Notes under the pieces: model-generated
What the model saw: the letters and a program-made list of their open reading frames with translations, nothing else
What the model was told of the DNA's origin: nothing
The model's database searches: none
In this document: one piece after another, positions 46,568-58,956 of the stretch
Layout: the number at the start of each line of letters is the position of its first letter
How positions within the stretch are numbered: the stretch's first letter is position 1
Origin: Rhizopus sp. PT2906
Taxonomy: Eukaryota; Mucoromycota; Mucoromycetes; Mucorales; Rhizopodaceae
DNA length: 64,000 bases
Assembly (NCBI GenBank): GCA_025529335.1
Contig: JAMYHX010000161.1
Coordinates: 1-64,000, forward strand
Reading direction: 5' to 3'
Made by a program: the position numbers and the translations under genes

Positions 46568-47000
46568 CAGTGGCTCCACACCCAAAGTTCGCTTTCCAAA
46601 GAACTAAAATTCGTTTTCGTAAACTGTTGTTGTAAACTGCCGTTGTTTTTCTTTTCAAAATTTTTTTGACCTTATTTGAAATGAGCAACAACTTTTTTTA
46701 TGAAGATGGACAAGGGAACATTGCTGACGAACAAGGAAATGAGGCAATCGATTATGAGGAAGAGATGAATCCTTTCAATGTTGGATTTTTATTGACTGCT
46801 TCTCGATACTCACGATGTTATTTCGACTTAGATAAGGGAGCCGTTTAAGCCTAAAAAAGTGAAGGTCGATGGAAGTAAGAAAAGAAAGAAGCCTGTGGCA
46901 AAAACTTTGCCATAAGGAACTGTCACAAGGCATTATATGAGATTTGATTCAAAGACAATTGATATGGACAGCCTCTGTACTTTACTGCTTGCCAAAAATT
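46568..47000 (+). mobile_element. Tc1/mariner-like remnant
   Basis: CAGTGGCTCCACACCCAAAG starts right after a TA at 46566-46567, the form of a Tc1/mariner end with its TA target. Downstream, 46681-46848 encodes MSNNFFYEDGQGNIADEQGN...DYEEEMNPF, followed in other frames by KPKKVKVDGSKKRKKPVAKTLP and VTRHYMRFDS, resembling the acidic leader and first helix-turn-helix of Mucorales Tc1-type transposases. The catalytic DDE domain and the right inverted repeat are not seen. I infer a truncated element. Confidence 0.4.
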
Positions 47001-47952
47001 TCTACTAGATTTAATAAGCTGACATTTTTTTTTTTTCTAAAGTGGACATTTATTTATGACTTAATGCCAATTATTTTTGAGAAAACGCCAATTTCCATAA
47101 GCCTGATTGTACCATTAATTTACTTAACAAAAATCACTCCACATTGATATTCATCAGGAGATGTTGAATATCATATAAAAAAGTCAATTTTCTCTCTCTC
47201 TCTCTCTCTTTTAAATCTTTATATTAAATATTTCATGACTTATATATCCAACAAGCACCTTCGTTACTTATCAAACAAGTATACAACAGACCAAGAAGTT
47301 ATGGATACTACAGACACACTGAAATGGTTTTTTGAATTCTTTTATACCTCAAATCAACCATCAAGGTCAAACGAAAGTCTAAACAAGCTTATTTCCTTTT
47401 ATTTATAATAATACTTCATCCTTTATTCATTTATTCTACATGTACACTTTATAATATTAGGTTTTGACTGTAAACAATGCAGACAATAAATTTCATCTTT
47501 GCCTATAGCTTATTTCTCCTCTCCTCTCTTCATTTAAACCTGTCAAAGTGAGCAGCAGAAAAAAAAAGTCTATACATTCTATAGTTTAGGATGCTACATT
47601 CGCTGTCGTTACTGCAAAGGGAGTATATTAAAAGCACGTCAAGAGACTTTGACAACAATAAAGCTTGAATGTTAATCATCTTTGCCTTCAGAATACCAGT
47701 CTTGACAGTCACCACAAATTTGTGGTGAAGGTCTGTCTTAATATTGTTAACATATAAATAGAGTCTAAAGAGAGTGTACTGAGATGTATCTTTTTGAATT
47801 GTAGGTCTAAAGCTCATGAATTAAAATACAGTGGTAATATCCATTGAGATGACTGGCTGTTAGCATCTGAGATAGAATTATGAGATGCACTATATGTTGT
47901 GCAGCAAAACAGGAGAAGGTGAGAAAAAGTTTATTTCTTTTCTTTCTTATTC
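47001..47952. other. Intergenic, microsatellite and short frame
   Basis: A (CT)n tract lies at about 47190-47210. A 57-codon frame from ATG 47235 (MTYISNKHLRYLSNKYTTDQ) is protein-like but unsupported by homology. No confident gene is seen; the tail contains the promoter of the Kelch gene. Confidence 0.4.
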
Positions 47953-49654
47953 ATGAAAATAATACTACTTTTCCTATTCCATTTTACACTTGTAAAAGCT
48001 ATTATACCTTCATCAAGATATAACGGAGGTAATCATCTACAAACTACTCACGTACTTTGTGATGTGTGTATATATTTATAAACTAAAAAAAATGGTCTAG
48101 GCTGTACTTTAGTAAATCAAAAGATATATTGTTATGGAGGAACATCAGATCAGCGACCCACATCCGACCATTATATGCTTGATCTAAGTCAAGATTTTAC
48201 TCTCAACACAGCTATAAATAGTTGGCAAAGTATATCCTCTCCTGATTTTGTTCTGGAACCAAACAGCCTATTTTCAATTATATCTCTGAATCACAGCTAT
48301 TTGATCCACGGTGGACTGGGTTATGGTTCAAGTCAGCAATACAAAAAAAATATTACTGTGCTTTTTGATACAACCAATCTCTCTTGGACTACAATAGCAG
48401 ATAATAAAACGCTTCCAAGGTAAAATTCAATAGTTATATATATACATCCACTTTGAACATCCTATCTTATACTACTCTAGCCGTGAGGGTTCAGCTACTT
48501 TAGATACCTTGGGCCGTGCTTGGTTTTGGGGTGGGTTAAGGTAAATGAATTAAAATGAAGGATGGATCTGCTATTACTATTGCAACGAAAATGATGTCTA
48601 AAAATGAGCTAATAATAGTGACAATACATCATCGCCAAATATAACTACAACAATCTACCATAATGAATTGACCGTATTAAACACTCAAGTACGTACGAGC
48701 CCTACTTTTCCTCTCTCTCTTTTCTTTTATTTACTATTCTCTGTAGAACTTCACTTGGTCCTTTCCTAATAATCAAACAAACAGCATATCCAAAGTGCCA
48801 TCGTTTGTGCGTCCTAGATTAGAACATACAGCTACACTAACCCAATCAGGAAACTCAATATATTTCATTGGAGGCTTGGAAGTAACAGAAGATGACACGA
48901 TTGTCCCTGCAGCAATGGATGAAATATTAGAGTTTGATCTGATCAATTCAACCTGGAAAATGCACAAAACATCGAATAAAACAGTTCCATCCCATCGAAG
49001 ACTACACTCTGCAACGGAAAGTAAGCAATAAAGTCTGATTTGTGTAATGTGTGACCAACTAGCATTATTCATAGTACCAAATTCTGATCTTATACTAATG
49101 TACGGAGGTTCATTTACAGGTAAAAGTCAGATTCCTTCGTTAGTTTACGTTCCTTAAATCTCTTTATAGATTCTCCCAAGGTTGTGTCTGATTATATTTA
49201 TCTTTTGAATACAACTTCCTTTGAATGGTCTATGGTGAACATTACCAACTCAGATCAAGGAGCTGGACCGCGGTTTGGACATTCAGGTAAGAGGGCGAAG
49301 AGAGATACACTAGGCAATAATCTTAAATTTTTTATAGCTGTACTATATAAAAACCACTCTCTGTTCATTATTTTTGGTGTTGATACATTTGGATTAGCCA
49401 GAAATGATTTCTTTTTACTAGACGTTGGTAATTGGCAATGGGTTACAGGATTCAAAACAAATGATGTATATCAAGCAACTGTCGTCCCTTCCTCTAGTTC
49501 TAAATCTGTAGAGCCTAAGCCAGCTGCAACAGGAAGCACCGTTCAACAGGGATCTGCCACTAGTGATGGCTCAAAACGGGTTGGTCACATATATTCTATA
49601 GTCATCCCACTCCTTGCTTTCTTCCCCCTTTTTTTTGAAAACTTTGGACTATAG
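47953..49654 (+). CDS. Secreted Kelch-repeat protein, probable GPI or TM anchor
   Basis: Cell-surface beta-propeller protein. It starts MKIILLFLFHFTLVKA, a signal peptide, then SSRYNGG, CTLVNQKIYCYGGTS and DHYMLDL, the first Kelch blade. Further blades: SYLIHGGLGYG, SREGSATLDTLGRAWFWGG, EHTATLTQSGNSIYFIGGLEV with DEILEFDLINSTWKM, HRRLHSATE, SDLILMYGGSFT with DYIYLLNTTSFEW, and RFGHS followed by HSLFIIFGVDTFGLARNDFFLLDVGNWQW. Many N-glycosylation sequons are present (NITVL, NLSW, NSTW, NITN). After a Ser/Thr linker, the C-terminal end SIVIPLLAFFPLFFENFGL is hydrophobic with almost no cytosolic tail, fitting a GPI-anchor signal. Eight or so introns. Confidence 0.85.
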
Positions 49655-49925
49655 TAATAAATTAGCAACTGCTGATGTGGTGCTCAACCATAACAGCTAG
49701 ACTATACAGAGACCATCATTGATCATTATTTGGTTTGTAATGAATTTATTTATAAAGTAATTGAAAGAAAATGCTTCTATAATACCGATAGTAATCGTAT
49801 CAAATGAATGGTGTTGCACTTGTACCTGAATACACTCCAAGTTCTCTTTGGGGTTATTTCAATATCCGCTGAAAGAAATGGCAAAATTTTCTTTTTTGTT
49901 TGTTTGTCATCTTTATATTTTTGAC

Positions 49926-51511
49926 ATGGGAAATCTTTGGTCAAAGGAACAAGTGAAAGAAGAAGAAGAAGTGATTAAACAGGAGGAGAAGATAAGCATT
50001 ACGACTGTAGAAGAATCAACTGTTGGATCTAAGCGTGCAGCAGATCCTGATCAAGAATCTCCCAAAACTAAAAAGACGAAAAAGAATAAACGAGATTCAA
50101 GACCACGACAGCTACCATTAGAGCGCTCTGGACCTAGAGAACCTCGTGTACCTAAAAAGAAGGTTGCTCTTTTGATTGGGTTCAATGGTACTGGCTACCA
50201 AGGTTTACAATTGTAAGGAATTCACTCTCTCTTATTATTGAATACTGACATACTTGTAAAGAATCCAAACTCTAAAACTATTGAAGGAGAAGTCTTTGAG
50301 GCTCTGTGTAAAGCAAATGGTGTTTCTAAAGATAATGCCAATGATCCAAAAAAGGCATATAAACTATAATCGGATTGTTGCATATGGATCAAACTAACGA
50401 ATAAGTAATAGGTCAATTGGATGCGATGTGCTCGTACAGATAAGGGTGTTCATGCTGCCGGTAATATCCTGTCTTTAAAGATGCAAATACCCTCAGATTA
50501 TGACATTGTCGAGCGCACCAATTCATTCTTGCCAGAGCAAATCCGTGTATGGGGTAAATGAATTAGTGCTTGTTCTTTTTTGACTACTGTATTGATTTCG
50601 TCTCATAGGCTATGTTCCCGTCATCGGCTCCTTTAATCCAAAAACCCTTTGTGATTCACGCATCTATGAATACCTTTTACCAACTTATGTATTCATGGAG
50701 CCTATTAAGCCAGAAGTCACAAGTGAACAACTATATGAAAATGATCTTATGCTTTCAACCATGGTTAATGGAGAACCCACGACATTTTACGCTAGACGTA
50801 GTACACCAGAGTTAATTGAAAAGAGACATGCTTATCGGGCGACACAGGAACAGCTTGAGAAGTTTAAAAAAGCGGTCAAACTGTATGAAGGATCACATAA
50901 TTTCCACAATTATACGATCGGAAAGGGATATAAGGATCACAGCTCGATGCGTTATATCAAAAACATCACAGTGAGTGAACCCATGTATATTCGGGATACA
51001 GAATGGCTCAGTATCAAGCTTCATGGCCAATCATTTATGCTTCATCAAATTCGTAAAATGATCTGTAAGTTATTTTGTATAACAAAGTACATGTCACTCA
51101 TTTATTATAGCTATGGCTATGCTCATTGCTCGTACAGAGACACCTGTTTCGTTAATTCAACAAACATTTGGAGAGAAGCGTATCAACATTCCCAAGGCAC
51201 CAGCTCTAGGTCTCTTGTTAGAAAGACCCGTGTTTGATGTGTATAATGACAAGTTACTCCAGAAAACCAGCAAGGAAGATAGAATAAAGATAGACTTTGA
51301 TGTGCATAAAGACAAGATTGAAGCTTTTAAACAAGAATGGATTTATTCAAAAATATTCGATACTGAAATTCAAGAGCATGTATTCGACGGTTTCTTGACC
51401 TTCTTGGATGCACAAATGGGACATGAATATGATTATTTGAACCCTGAAGGTGTCATTCCAGACATTTGTATTGTTCACACAAAATATAACAACAAGAGAG
51501 ATGATGATTAA
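49926..51511 (+). CDS. PUS1: tRNA pseudouridine synthase (PUS1/TruA family)
   Basis: Isomerises uridines in tRNA and some other RNAs. The start MGNLWSKEQVKEEEE was chosen because upstream Met codons would add a hydrophobic leader. A Lys/Glu-rich, NLS-like region precedes the catalytic domain: KKKVALLIGFNGTGYQGLQL, then NWMRCARTDKGVHAAGN holding the catalytic Asp (ARTDKGVHA), LPEQIRVWGYV and CDSRIYEYLLPTY. After a long insert, EGSHNFHNYTIGKGY, SIKLHGQSFMLHQIRKMI and ETPVSLIQQTFGEKRINIPKAPALGLLLE close the fold. Five exons, total about 500 aa, similar to yeast Pus1/Pus2. The long C-terminal extension fits eukaryotic Pus1. Pus1 and Pus2 cannot be separated by eye. Confidence 0.9.
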
Positions 51512-51872
51512 ATAAAATAGGATAATGCTTGTAAATACATTTACAATATAGATAATCTCGTTTGTTTTTATTTCAAGAGTACATTTTTGAGTCAAGCTGA
51601 TGAATTACTCTCGAATAATAATATAATCATTGGTGCTTTAAAGATGATCCCACCGAGCACAATATAATCTATTATGACTAATGAAATTCAGGAACACGTT
51701 GTCATGGCAAAAAGCTGAGAGCCACCAAAGACTACAGCGGCTTTTAAAAAATACATTTTATGCGGGGAAAAATCATGACTAAAGAAAATTATACTCGCCT
51801 TTTATATGCTTCAACAGCAGTTCTTTCTTTTTTTTTATTGCTTTTATTACATAAATATAAATTTATATAAAC
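51512..51872. other. Intergenic region
   Basis: No gene. It includes a 16-nt match (GAGTACATTTTTGAGT, about 51580) to the solo TIR at 188-238, too short to call a transposon end. A TATA-like run (TATAAATTTATATAA) precedes ATG 51873. Confidence 0.45.
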
Positions 51873-53078
51873 ATGGCTTCCACTGCAGCTGAAAGGGCCA
51901 CTCTTATTTTCAACCATATCACAAAAGCTTCTCCTTCTCTCAAGGATAAAGTATGTATTGTGACAGGAGCAGGCTCTATTTACGGTATTGGGTAAAAGCA
52001 AAAAGAAAAACTTGTCACTTTTCACTTGCTCATACTCTTTTCAATGCTTATAGTCGAGCAACTGCACTCTCTCTTGCTAAACGTGGACCCAAAGTTATTT
52101 ATGTCACTGATTTAACCTTGACGAATCTCGACGAGTTGGTCAAAGAAATTGAAACAACCTATACCGGTGTCCGCTGTATTGCTCGCGCAGTAGACGCTGC
52201 CTCAACAAATGACGTTACTGCTGTCATTGATGAGGCTATGAAAGAGTTTGGTCGATTGGACGTATTTGTGGCTAATGCAGGTATTGCCACAGGATCTCGT
52301 ATTCACGAAGAGGATGCCGAAAGCTTCATGAAGATGATGCGCGTTAATGCTTTAAGGTACAAACAAGTAGTAGTATTACTGTATACAGAATTATAAACTA
52401 TGATCAATTTAGTGCTTTCTTGGCCATCAAACATGCAGGTATTGCCATGCAGCAAATTGGAAAGGGAGGAAAGGAGCTGTCGGGTGGATCTATTATTTGT
52501 ACCGCTTCAGGTGAGAATAATGCAAAAAAAAAAAAAGTATAATTTTGACTGTGAATTATATAGTTGCTGGTATTCGATCCGGTGCAGGCTCACCTGAGTA
52601 TTCTGCATCAAAAGCTGCGTAAGTTAGTTTATGAAAAAAGGCAGTAGTTTCGTCTAACCTTATCATTAGTGTTATCAACTTGTGCCAAACCGCCTCTTAT
52701 CAATATGCTGGCACAAATGTTCGCGTCAATGCTATCTGTCCTGTAAGATAAGAAGTTGAGGTTACTTCTTTAAAAATAACACAACTGTCATAGGGTTTGA
52801 TCGAAACAGGCATGACCAAAGCAACCTTTGATTATGCTAAACAAAGAGGAACTTCTCATAAAATTGGACAGTTAAACCCTACTAGAAGATACGGTGTTGC
52901 ATCAGAGGTATAAATATAAACTATACTAGAAAGACACAGTCTTATATGTATAATATAGATTGGTCATGTCATTGCTTTCTTGGCCTCTGATGAAGCTTCT
53001 TATGTAAATGGCCAAGCCATCGCTGTTGATGGTGGTCTTTCTGCAAGTCATCCTGTTGTTCCTGGTAAATTCAATTAA
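51873..53078 (+). CDS. Short-chain dehydrogenase/reductase
   Basis: NAD(P)-dependent oxidoreductase with a Rossmann fold. Start MASTAAERATLIFNHI; the cofactor motif TGAGSIYGIG spans the first intron. It continues RATALSLAKRGPKVIYVTDLT, DVFVANAGIATG (the NAG motif), SGGSIICTASVAG with the catalytic Ser context, and YSASKAA with catalytic Tyr and Lys. The C-terminal stretch reads NVRVNAICPGLIETGMTKATF, SEIGHVIAFLASDEASYVNGQAIAVDGGLSAS and ends HPVVPGKFN. Aspartate after the second strand (VTDLT) suggests NAD preference. Six or seven exons. The classical SDR family has many substrates, so none is assigned. About 275 aa. Confidence 0.92.
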
Positions 53079-53091
53079 ATAAACATTTATT

Positions 53092-54698
53092 TCAAACAGA
53101 AAACTGCGTGGTATCCAAAAAGTGCTGTATGGTAGCTATTCCGTCCTCAGTGGTGTGAATACTTTGTCTACAGATAATAGCTCCATGAGCGTTAAATGCA
53201 CTGAGATAAACCCAGACACGCTCCCACTCTAATAATCTAAGGTTCTTGTATGTTGTGCATATCGACTCATCAAGATTGAGCTGCTTTGATATCTCCTTTA
53301 ATGCAGGTGAAGGGCTTACTTCGTAGTAATGCGTTCGATCGTCCAATGTATGAGAATGTGTGTCTTTGCTTATATCAGGTGTCTCTTCACCAGGTATATT
53401 AATGACATCCAAGGCATCTGTCAGCAAGTTACTCTCGATCAGTTCGTCATTACTGCTACTATGGTTGTCACTCTCTGCTTGATTAATAAGGGGTCGCTGC
53501 TGGAACTTTAATAGCTTTGATACTCTGAATCTTGATATCAGGCCTTGTATGCTGATGGTAGTGAATGCAATAACCAAAAAGACTGGTACTAAGATGGGTG
53601 ATAGGATATAAAATACACATCTGAATAGAATAGGTTTGATCCGTTTCTTTGTCTTTTTTGATTTTGCAGTGTCCTCTTTCGATAATGTATCCTTGGAACG
53701 AGTTTTTAGGTCAAATGCAGTTACGATCGAGATGTAGGTCTCATCCAGGGTTCTGTTATAAGGTATGTGTCAGATTCCATTATCTATATATATCTTATTC
53801 ATTTGTATCTTACATATCTAGTTTCCCCTTGTTCTCATGAAAGTAATCCATTAATTCTATACCTGATGTCCAATATGGTACTGTTCGATCATTGGCGATA
53901 TTGGCATATGACCTTCTTGTATTGAATCTAGCGAGATGCTTAAAGTAGATGTCATCTATGATGAACGGAGAGGTTAATATATGTGTATCTTCACAAGACT
54001 ATTATGAATACCTGGATCAGACAGTGTTTGGATCAGAGGCTTCTCTTTCTTGCCAAACTTGTCTCTCAACTGAAGCTGTTCTCCAGAGCGAGAAATAAAT
54101 TTACTAGTAGTAAAGTTGAATATCTTTGAAAAAAAGCCTTTATCTGGTAATCGAACACCTATGTGTGGTGTAGCAAATGTAATAAAGTACTGAATTACTA
54201 GTTAGATCAGTAGATGATAGATGTATATATACTTACATCAGGAATAACATCTTCAAATACGCCTTTTTCTCCCAAAACACCAATTGCATATCTCAATATT
54301 AAACCTCCTAGTGAGTATCCGATCATGCTTATCTTTACTACTTTTTTGTTTGCATTATTTAGCCGCTTAATTGTCTTTTGAATCTTTGGATCATTTTGTC
54401 AGTATTGTTGTTACATTGCATGATTACTGATTATATCCTTACTTGAATAGCAGCTCTTTCACCACAGACATCAATTCCATCATATGTAAATTTGGATTCA
54501 TTGATATCCATATTCAACTTTTTTATATTTTTTGTGGTATGAGGTACTATTATGATTCTGTGCATCTGAATATCTTACCACGTAAATTGAATTCTTATAT
54601 CGCTGAATAAGCTGATTCTTGATATAATTCATATGTCCCTTGTTTCCCCAGAGTCCATGAGATAAAACAACTAGCGAAATTGAGTCACTTTCTGTCAT
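53092..54698 (-). CDS. DUF676-type lipase/serine esterase (ROG1-like)
   Basis: Alpha/beta-hydrolase on the minus strand. Start MTESDSISLVVLSHGLWGNKGHMNYIKNQL, with the oxyanion-hole strand LSHGLWGN. Later exons give FTYDGIDVCGERAAIQ, then the nucleophile elbow VVKISMIGYSLGGLILRYAIG (G-Y-S-L-G), TFATPHIGVR, and NIANDRTVPYWTSGIEL, where the catalytic Asp is expected. The C-terminal exon has a membrane-like segment ILFRCVFYILSPILVPVFLVIAFTTISI, an acidic linker, and LRLLEWERVWVYLSAFNAHGAIICRQ with the His-containing region before the end TQFSV. About 450 aa and five introns. The layout matches yeast Rog1/Lpl1-type lipid-droplet lipases. Substrate is not determined. Confidence 0.85.
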
Positions 54699-54825
54699 TG
54701 TTGTTTAGCATAAAATTTAATACGGAAAGAAAGGCAGAGAAAAGAGTTTAGTTTATAAATAATGTCGGATAATTATTGATCCGTTTATTTCTCTTTTAAG
54801 AAATTAGACAACGTAATCCTTCCTT

Positions 54826-56969
54826 CTAATCAACCTTGATGCTAGCAAATATCTTTCTCAAGAAGAATAAACAAGACAAATAACCAATAGATCCTGTGAT
54901 TATAAGTTAATCATATGTTCCATTTATGTAATAATGCATTTACCTGTCATCACGGTTACCAAGAAGCTGATAATGGAAGAATATCCAAAATAAAGCACAG
55001 TGCTTGTAAATGAATTGATGTCCAATTTAGTAAAGTAATACAAGAACGCGTAAGCATATACATAAAAGCCTGTAGCGCCCGCAGTTAAGAACGCACGCCA
55101 AGACCAATGATAATCTTCGTTGCACATATGGAAATAACACATCAAAATAGCCACTTGTGAGCAGGTCATGATCAACACACCAAATACCAAGAAAAGGAAG
55201 CCGATGCCGTAGTAAATGCGATGAAACCAAATAGAATTCATGATAAAGTAGAGCTCAATAAAGATAGCACCGAAAGGGAGAATACCGCCCATCAAAATAG
55301 AGGGGATAGGTCTCAAGTAGAAGGGTTGATCAGGAATCTGTCGAGGAATTTGGTTTGTACGAACAGGTTGCTCAATACGTGGTTTACGGAAACCGATGTA
55401 GGATCCAAACAAACTGAGAGGGAACGAGATGATGAGCCAAAGTGCAACCATGGCGAGCATGGTTCCAAATGGTACAGCACCAGAGGCATTGGAATAGATC
55501 AAGAAAAAGTTGAGACCTAATAAACCACCCAAGAGAACTCTATTTGTTTTTGTTAACACACAAATCGTCTCTGTAGCATAAACAACTTACCCTGGTAAGA
55601 AGGTGGCAGTAAGGACCATGTTCAACTTCCAGTTTTCTCCTCCAATCATTTTGTAGATACGAGAAGAAGTATAGCCCGAAACGCAGCTGAAGACCATAAA
55701 GAAGAGAATCAACATTGTAGCAAGTGCGCCTCGATTAGAGGGTGATAAGAACCCAAGAACAGAAAACACAAGGGTCAACCCAGTCATTGCAATCAAGTGT
55801 ACACCACTGCCAGTCAAAACCGATAGAATCATTGCATGGTTAGGAGGTCTGAAGACATCTCCATGTACCAATTTCCAACCATAATCTTCCTGTACGTCCT
55901 CCTATAAACAAAAATGCAAGAGTCAGAGTGGTGTCTAACCATCAAAACACTACAACTCACCTGAGCTTCCAGAGCATTGTATCTAGAGATATCTTTATGC
56001 AAAGCACGAAGTAGGATCATAGAGATCATGCCGGTTAAAAAGAGAACAATTATGATGGAGTTAATCAAAGAGAACCAGTGAATAGAGGGATCAAGGACAT
56101 GAAGATAGCCATCCCATCTTGTTGCCCAAACAGTACTGGAATACTATTTTAAGAACAGGTTATGATTTGATCTCTTATCTTATTTAAATTCATATTTACA
56201 GTCCAAGTGACAGAGTACGTATAAGTTACTTTACTCTTTCCATCTTCATTCAAATGAAATCTACCGACTTCTTCCAAGCACATGTCGTCCCCTTCTGCTC
56301 CCGCACGAATATCTCTACTTTCGGGAGTTACAATCACGCCTACGACGCGATGCAAGTTTCGGCTTGTAGTGTGATAATGAATCTTGATATTGTAATGGTT
56401 GTGCAGGTAGGGTACACCATTGAATATAGTGCCCAATCGGAAACCAATACTATAATACGCCTTGTTTGTTTCTTGATCTACATCTTCTGTAGCAGCAGGT
56501 AAACCATCCACGATCCAATTTATTGCATAACCATTCATGACTGCACTGTTGATAAATTTGGCATCTTCAGCTGGGATTGTCTCTGTTGTACAAAGTAACT
56601 TGCACTTTTCATCTTTGATCATTCTCAGCTTATTTAGTGTAAGTGTTAATAAAGGAGTTGGAACGCAATCCTTATGCTTACCTCAAAAGGTGAGTTGAAG
56701 ATTCTGTCGCCAAATAGTATCGAACCTATACTCTCTGGTTGTTCAATCGTATTATTTCCTGGTTTACAAAAGTGAAATTTCGGGTTGTAATAATCATATG
56801 AAATAACTGATTTGCCAAAGTTGGGTGTAAGTGAGTTGACGTGAAGTGCCACTTGATCTCCTATATGATAGTCATTTGGAGAAACACCAGGTAAATAAAA
56901 TGCTGAGCCAAGAGATGACAAAGATAAGAAAAGCACTAATGTGCTTGTCACCTTTGAAAATGGCAACAT
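54826..56969 (-). CDS. Transmembrane 9 superfamily protein (EMP70)
   Basis: Endosome/Golgi nine-span protein. Signal peptide MLPFSKVTSTLVLFLSLSSLGSAFYLPGVSPNDYHIGD, then the lumenal domain (VISYDYYNPKFHFC, LFGDRIFNSPFE, CKLLC, NGYAINWIVDGLPA, HNHYNIKIHYH). Nine membrane spans follow, including SLINSIIIVLFLTGMISMILLRAL, DVFRPPNHAMILSVLTGSGVHL, GYTSSRIYKMIGGENWK, PFGTMLAMVALWLIISFPLSLFGSYIGF and FGAIFIELYFIMNSIWFHRIYYGIGFLF. It ends FLRKIFASIKVD, a terminal KxD-type motif of the family proposed to bind COPI. Five introns. Length about 640 aa, normal for TM9SF. Confidence 0.95.
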
Positions 56970-57220
56970 GTTCTGGAATAAATATGTATAAAAAAAAAAA
57001 AGAAAAGAGAACCAGTTACACTAGTAGATAAATGGGCTTTTTTTAGACTAGATTAAATGCTAGTTTTATTGGCTGGAGTATCATCTTTGAAAAATAGCTT
57101 CTCTGATGTAATATATTTTTCTTCACAGCATAATAGTCTCTTGATACAAGCCAAAGTAGAAGGAAGCGTCATGAATAACCATGCTGCAATTGGTAAATTG
57201 ACATAGTCAACTAGATTAAA

Positions 57221-58715
57221 TCATGCTCTACTTTCTTGTTTACGAAAAAATTCGCGATCTATTACTCGATGAAGCTGTTCATAGACAGCCAAGGTACCAA
57301 ATAATGGTAGTGGCAAACAGAGTGTAATCAATTTGACGAAGCTCCATAAACGACCATAAAACTCAGATATCAGGATTGGATTCTCTGTGGCCGGCACAAG
57401 GGCCATCCAAGCAAATGGCGGAAAGAGAATAGCTTGCATAAGAGGCACTGCCATAAACATAAGCCAACCGGAGGTAGCCGGCACCATATGAGCCTCGAGA
57501 ATAATAAAGCAAACTTTCAATCTATCTAGAAGGCTGATACTTGATGCTTGAAATGCATTCTTCAATGTATAGGCCACGTCAGCCACGCCATTGTAATGCC
57601 GTTTAGCCTGGACATAACGAGCACGTACGTTAGAGAAATAACTTTCTGTTTGAACGTTGGTCAAGTTGATAGGTACATAAATAGGAGCTGTTCTGACCAA
57701 TCCTTTTGTCTTCCAAAAGCATTTAAGCCACATGTGCATATCCTCACCTACTGCATCTGCATCCGTATCCCAATAACCCACTGTATCGGCCAATACAAGA
57801 GAAAGAGAGTAATTGGAGCATGGAATACACATGCCACAGCTGTTGCTTAAATTTGACATGACCATTGCAGACCAGGTAATATCTGTCACTCGAACAGACG
57901 CAGGTACATCAAAGCAATTGCGAGAAAAGAAAATGGGCGGTGCACAGAGTAGATGATAAGGGTCGTCAGTCTTGTTCAACGCATCTTCCACTTCACGGAT
58001 ATATAATTCAGGTATTACTGCGTCAGAATCAGTGACAGTAATGATTACTCGCTTTCGATCGATGCCCTTATTGACCAATTCTAAACATCCATGACGGGCG
58101 GCATAGGCCACATTCGATCCTTTGCCGCGAGACTCTCCAGGAATATTGGTAGGATGACCTGTGATGATGATTTGGGCAAATCTGTTTGAAAAATGGGCTT
58201 CAAGTCGACTTGCCTTGGCTTCCCAGCCAGGTTCAGATTGTTCCATTGCTAAAATGAGCGCATAATGTGTATGTGCTTGGCTGATAAGTGATATCAGCCA
58301 CAGACAAATTTAATGGTGTAAAGAAAACAAAGTTATTTTTTTTTTACCTGTGCATGGCAATACGTTCAATGGTATCCTTGAGTAAGTCTTCAGGTTCGTA
58401 GTAATTGGGTATGATGAATGCATGAAAATAAAAGGTGTCACTATAGTACTGCAGTTGTTCTTCAATGCTATCCAATGTTTCAACCGAATCATGCAATTTT
58501 TTGTTCCATTTACGAATTGTGCGCTTAATTTTGCGTGAAGTCAACCAGAATTTGCAGACATGATTGTATTGAGTGAATAGAAAGACGGAAAAATAGATGC
58601 ATAAGCATAAAAGATAAAATCTTGGAAAGAATATGGGGCCGAGTGGAAGTAGAGCTAGTGAGGCTATTGAAACAAAGGGAGCAACCCACTCTGAGGGTGA
58701 ATAAAGGCGAGACAT
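57221..58715 (-). CDS. Family 2 glycosyltransferase, membrane-bound
   Basis: Two exons, 58715-58348 and 58280-57221, joined over GTAAAA...ATCAG, give 475 aa. The splice restores HSQAHTHYALILAMEQSEPGW in one frame. Start chosen at MSRLYSPSEWVAPF; two N-terminal membrane segments (FVSIASLALLPLGPIFFPRF, LLCLCIYFSVFLFTQY) precede HAFIIPNYYE. The catalytic domain has GESRGKGSNVAYAARHG, the donor motif VTVTDSDAVIPE (D-S-D), CGMCIPCSNYSLSL, the acceptor/base motif VGEDMHMW, and QAKRHYNGVADVAY in the place of QxxRW (Tyr for Trp). C-terminal helices close the membrane part. It resembles processive GT2 enzymes, but a product (glucan, mannan or other) cannot be named. Confidence 0.82.
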
Positions 58716-58956
58716 GTGTATAAGGAAGGAAGGAAGGAAGGAATGAAAACTCAATAAACAATTGTTTTGGAGTTCCATGCGTATTTTTTGGCGATTAAAT
58801 TGTGCATCACAGGACTCCAATGATTTCCTTTTTAAGCTAGATTGTCAATGTGAAATAGAGTTGGATCAGATTTGAATTATCAAAAGGTTTTGCCAAGTAT
58901 TTAATCTATTAATAGCAATAGTAACGGTAGTCATAGTAATGTTTCATGGTAACTAA

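Noticed and set aside
47190..47210. CRISPR-like or tandem array
   Set aside because: It is a simple (CT)n microsatellite; no spaced direct repeats of CRISPR type were found anywhere in the window.
51575..51600. Another MITE end (GAGTACATTTTTGAGT)
   Set aside because: Only 16 nt match, with no partner TIR or interior similarity nearby.
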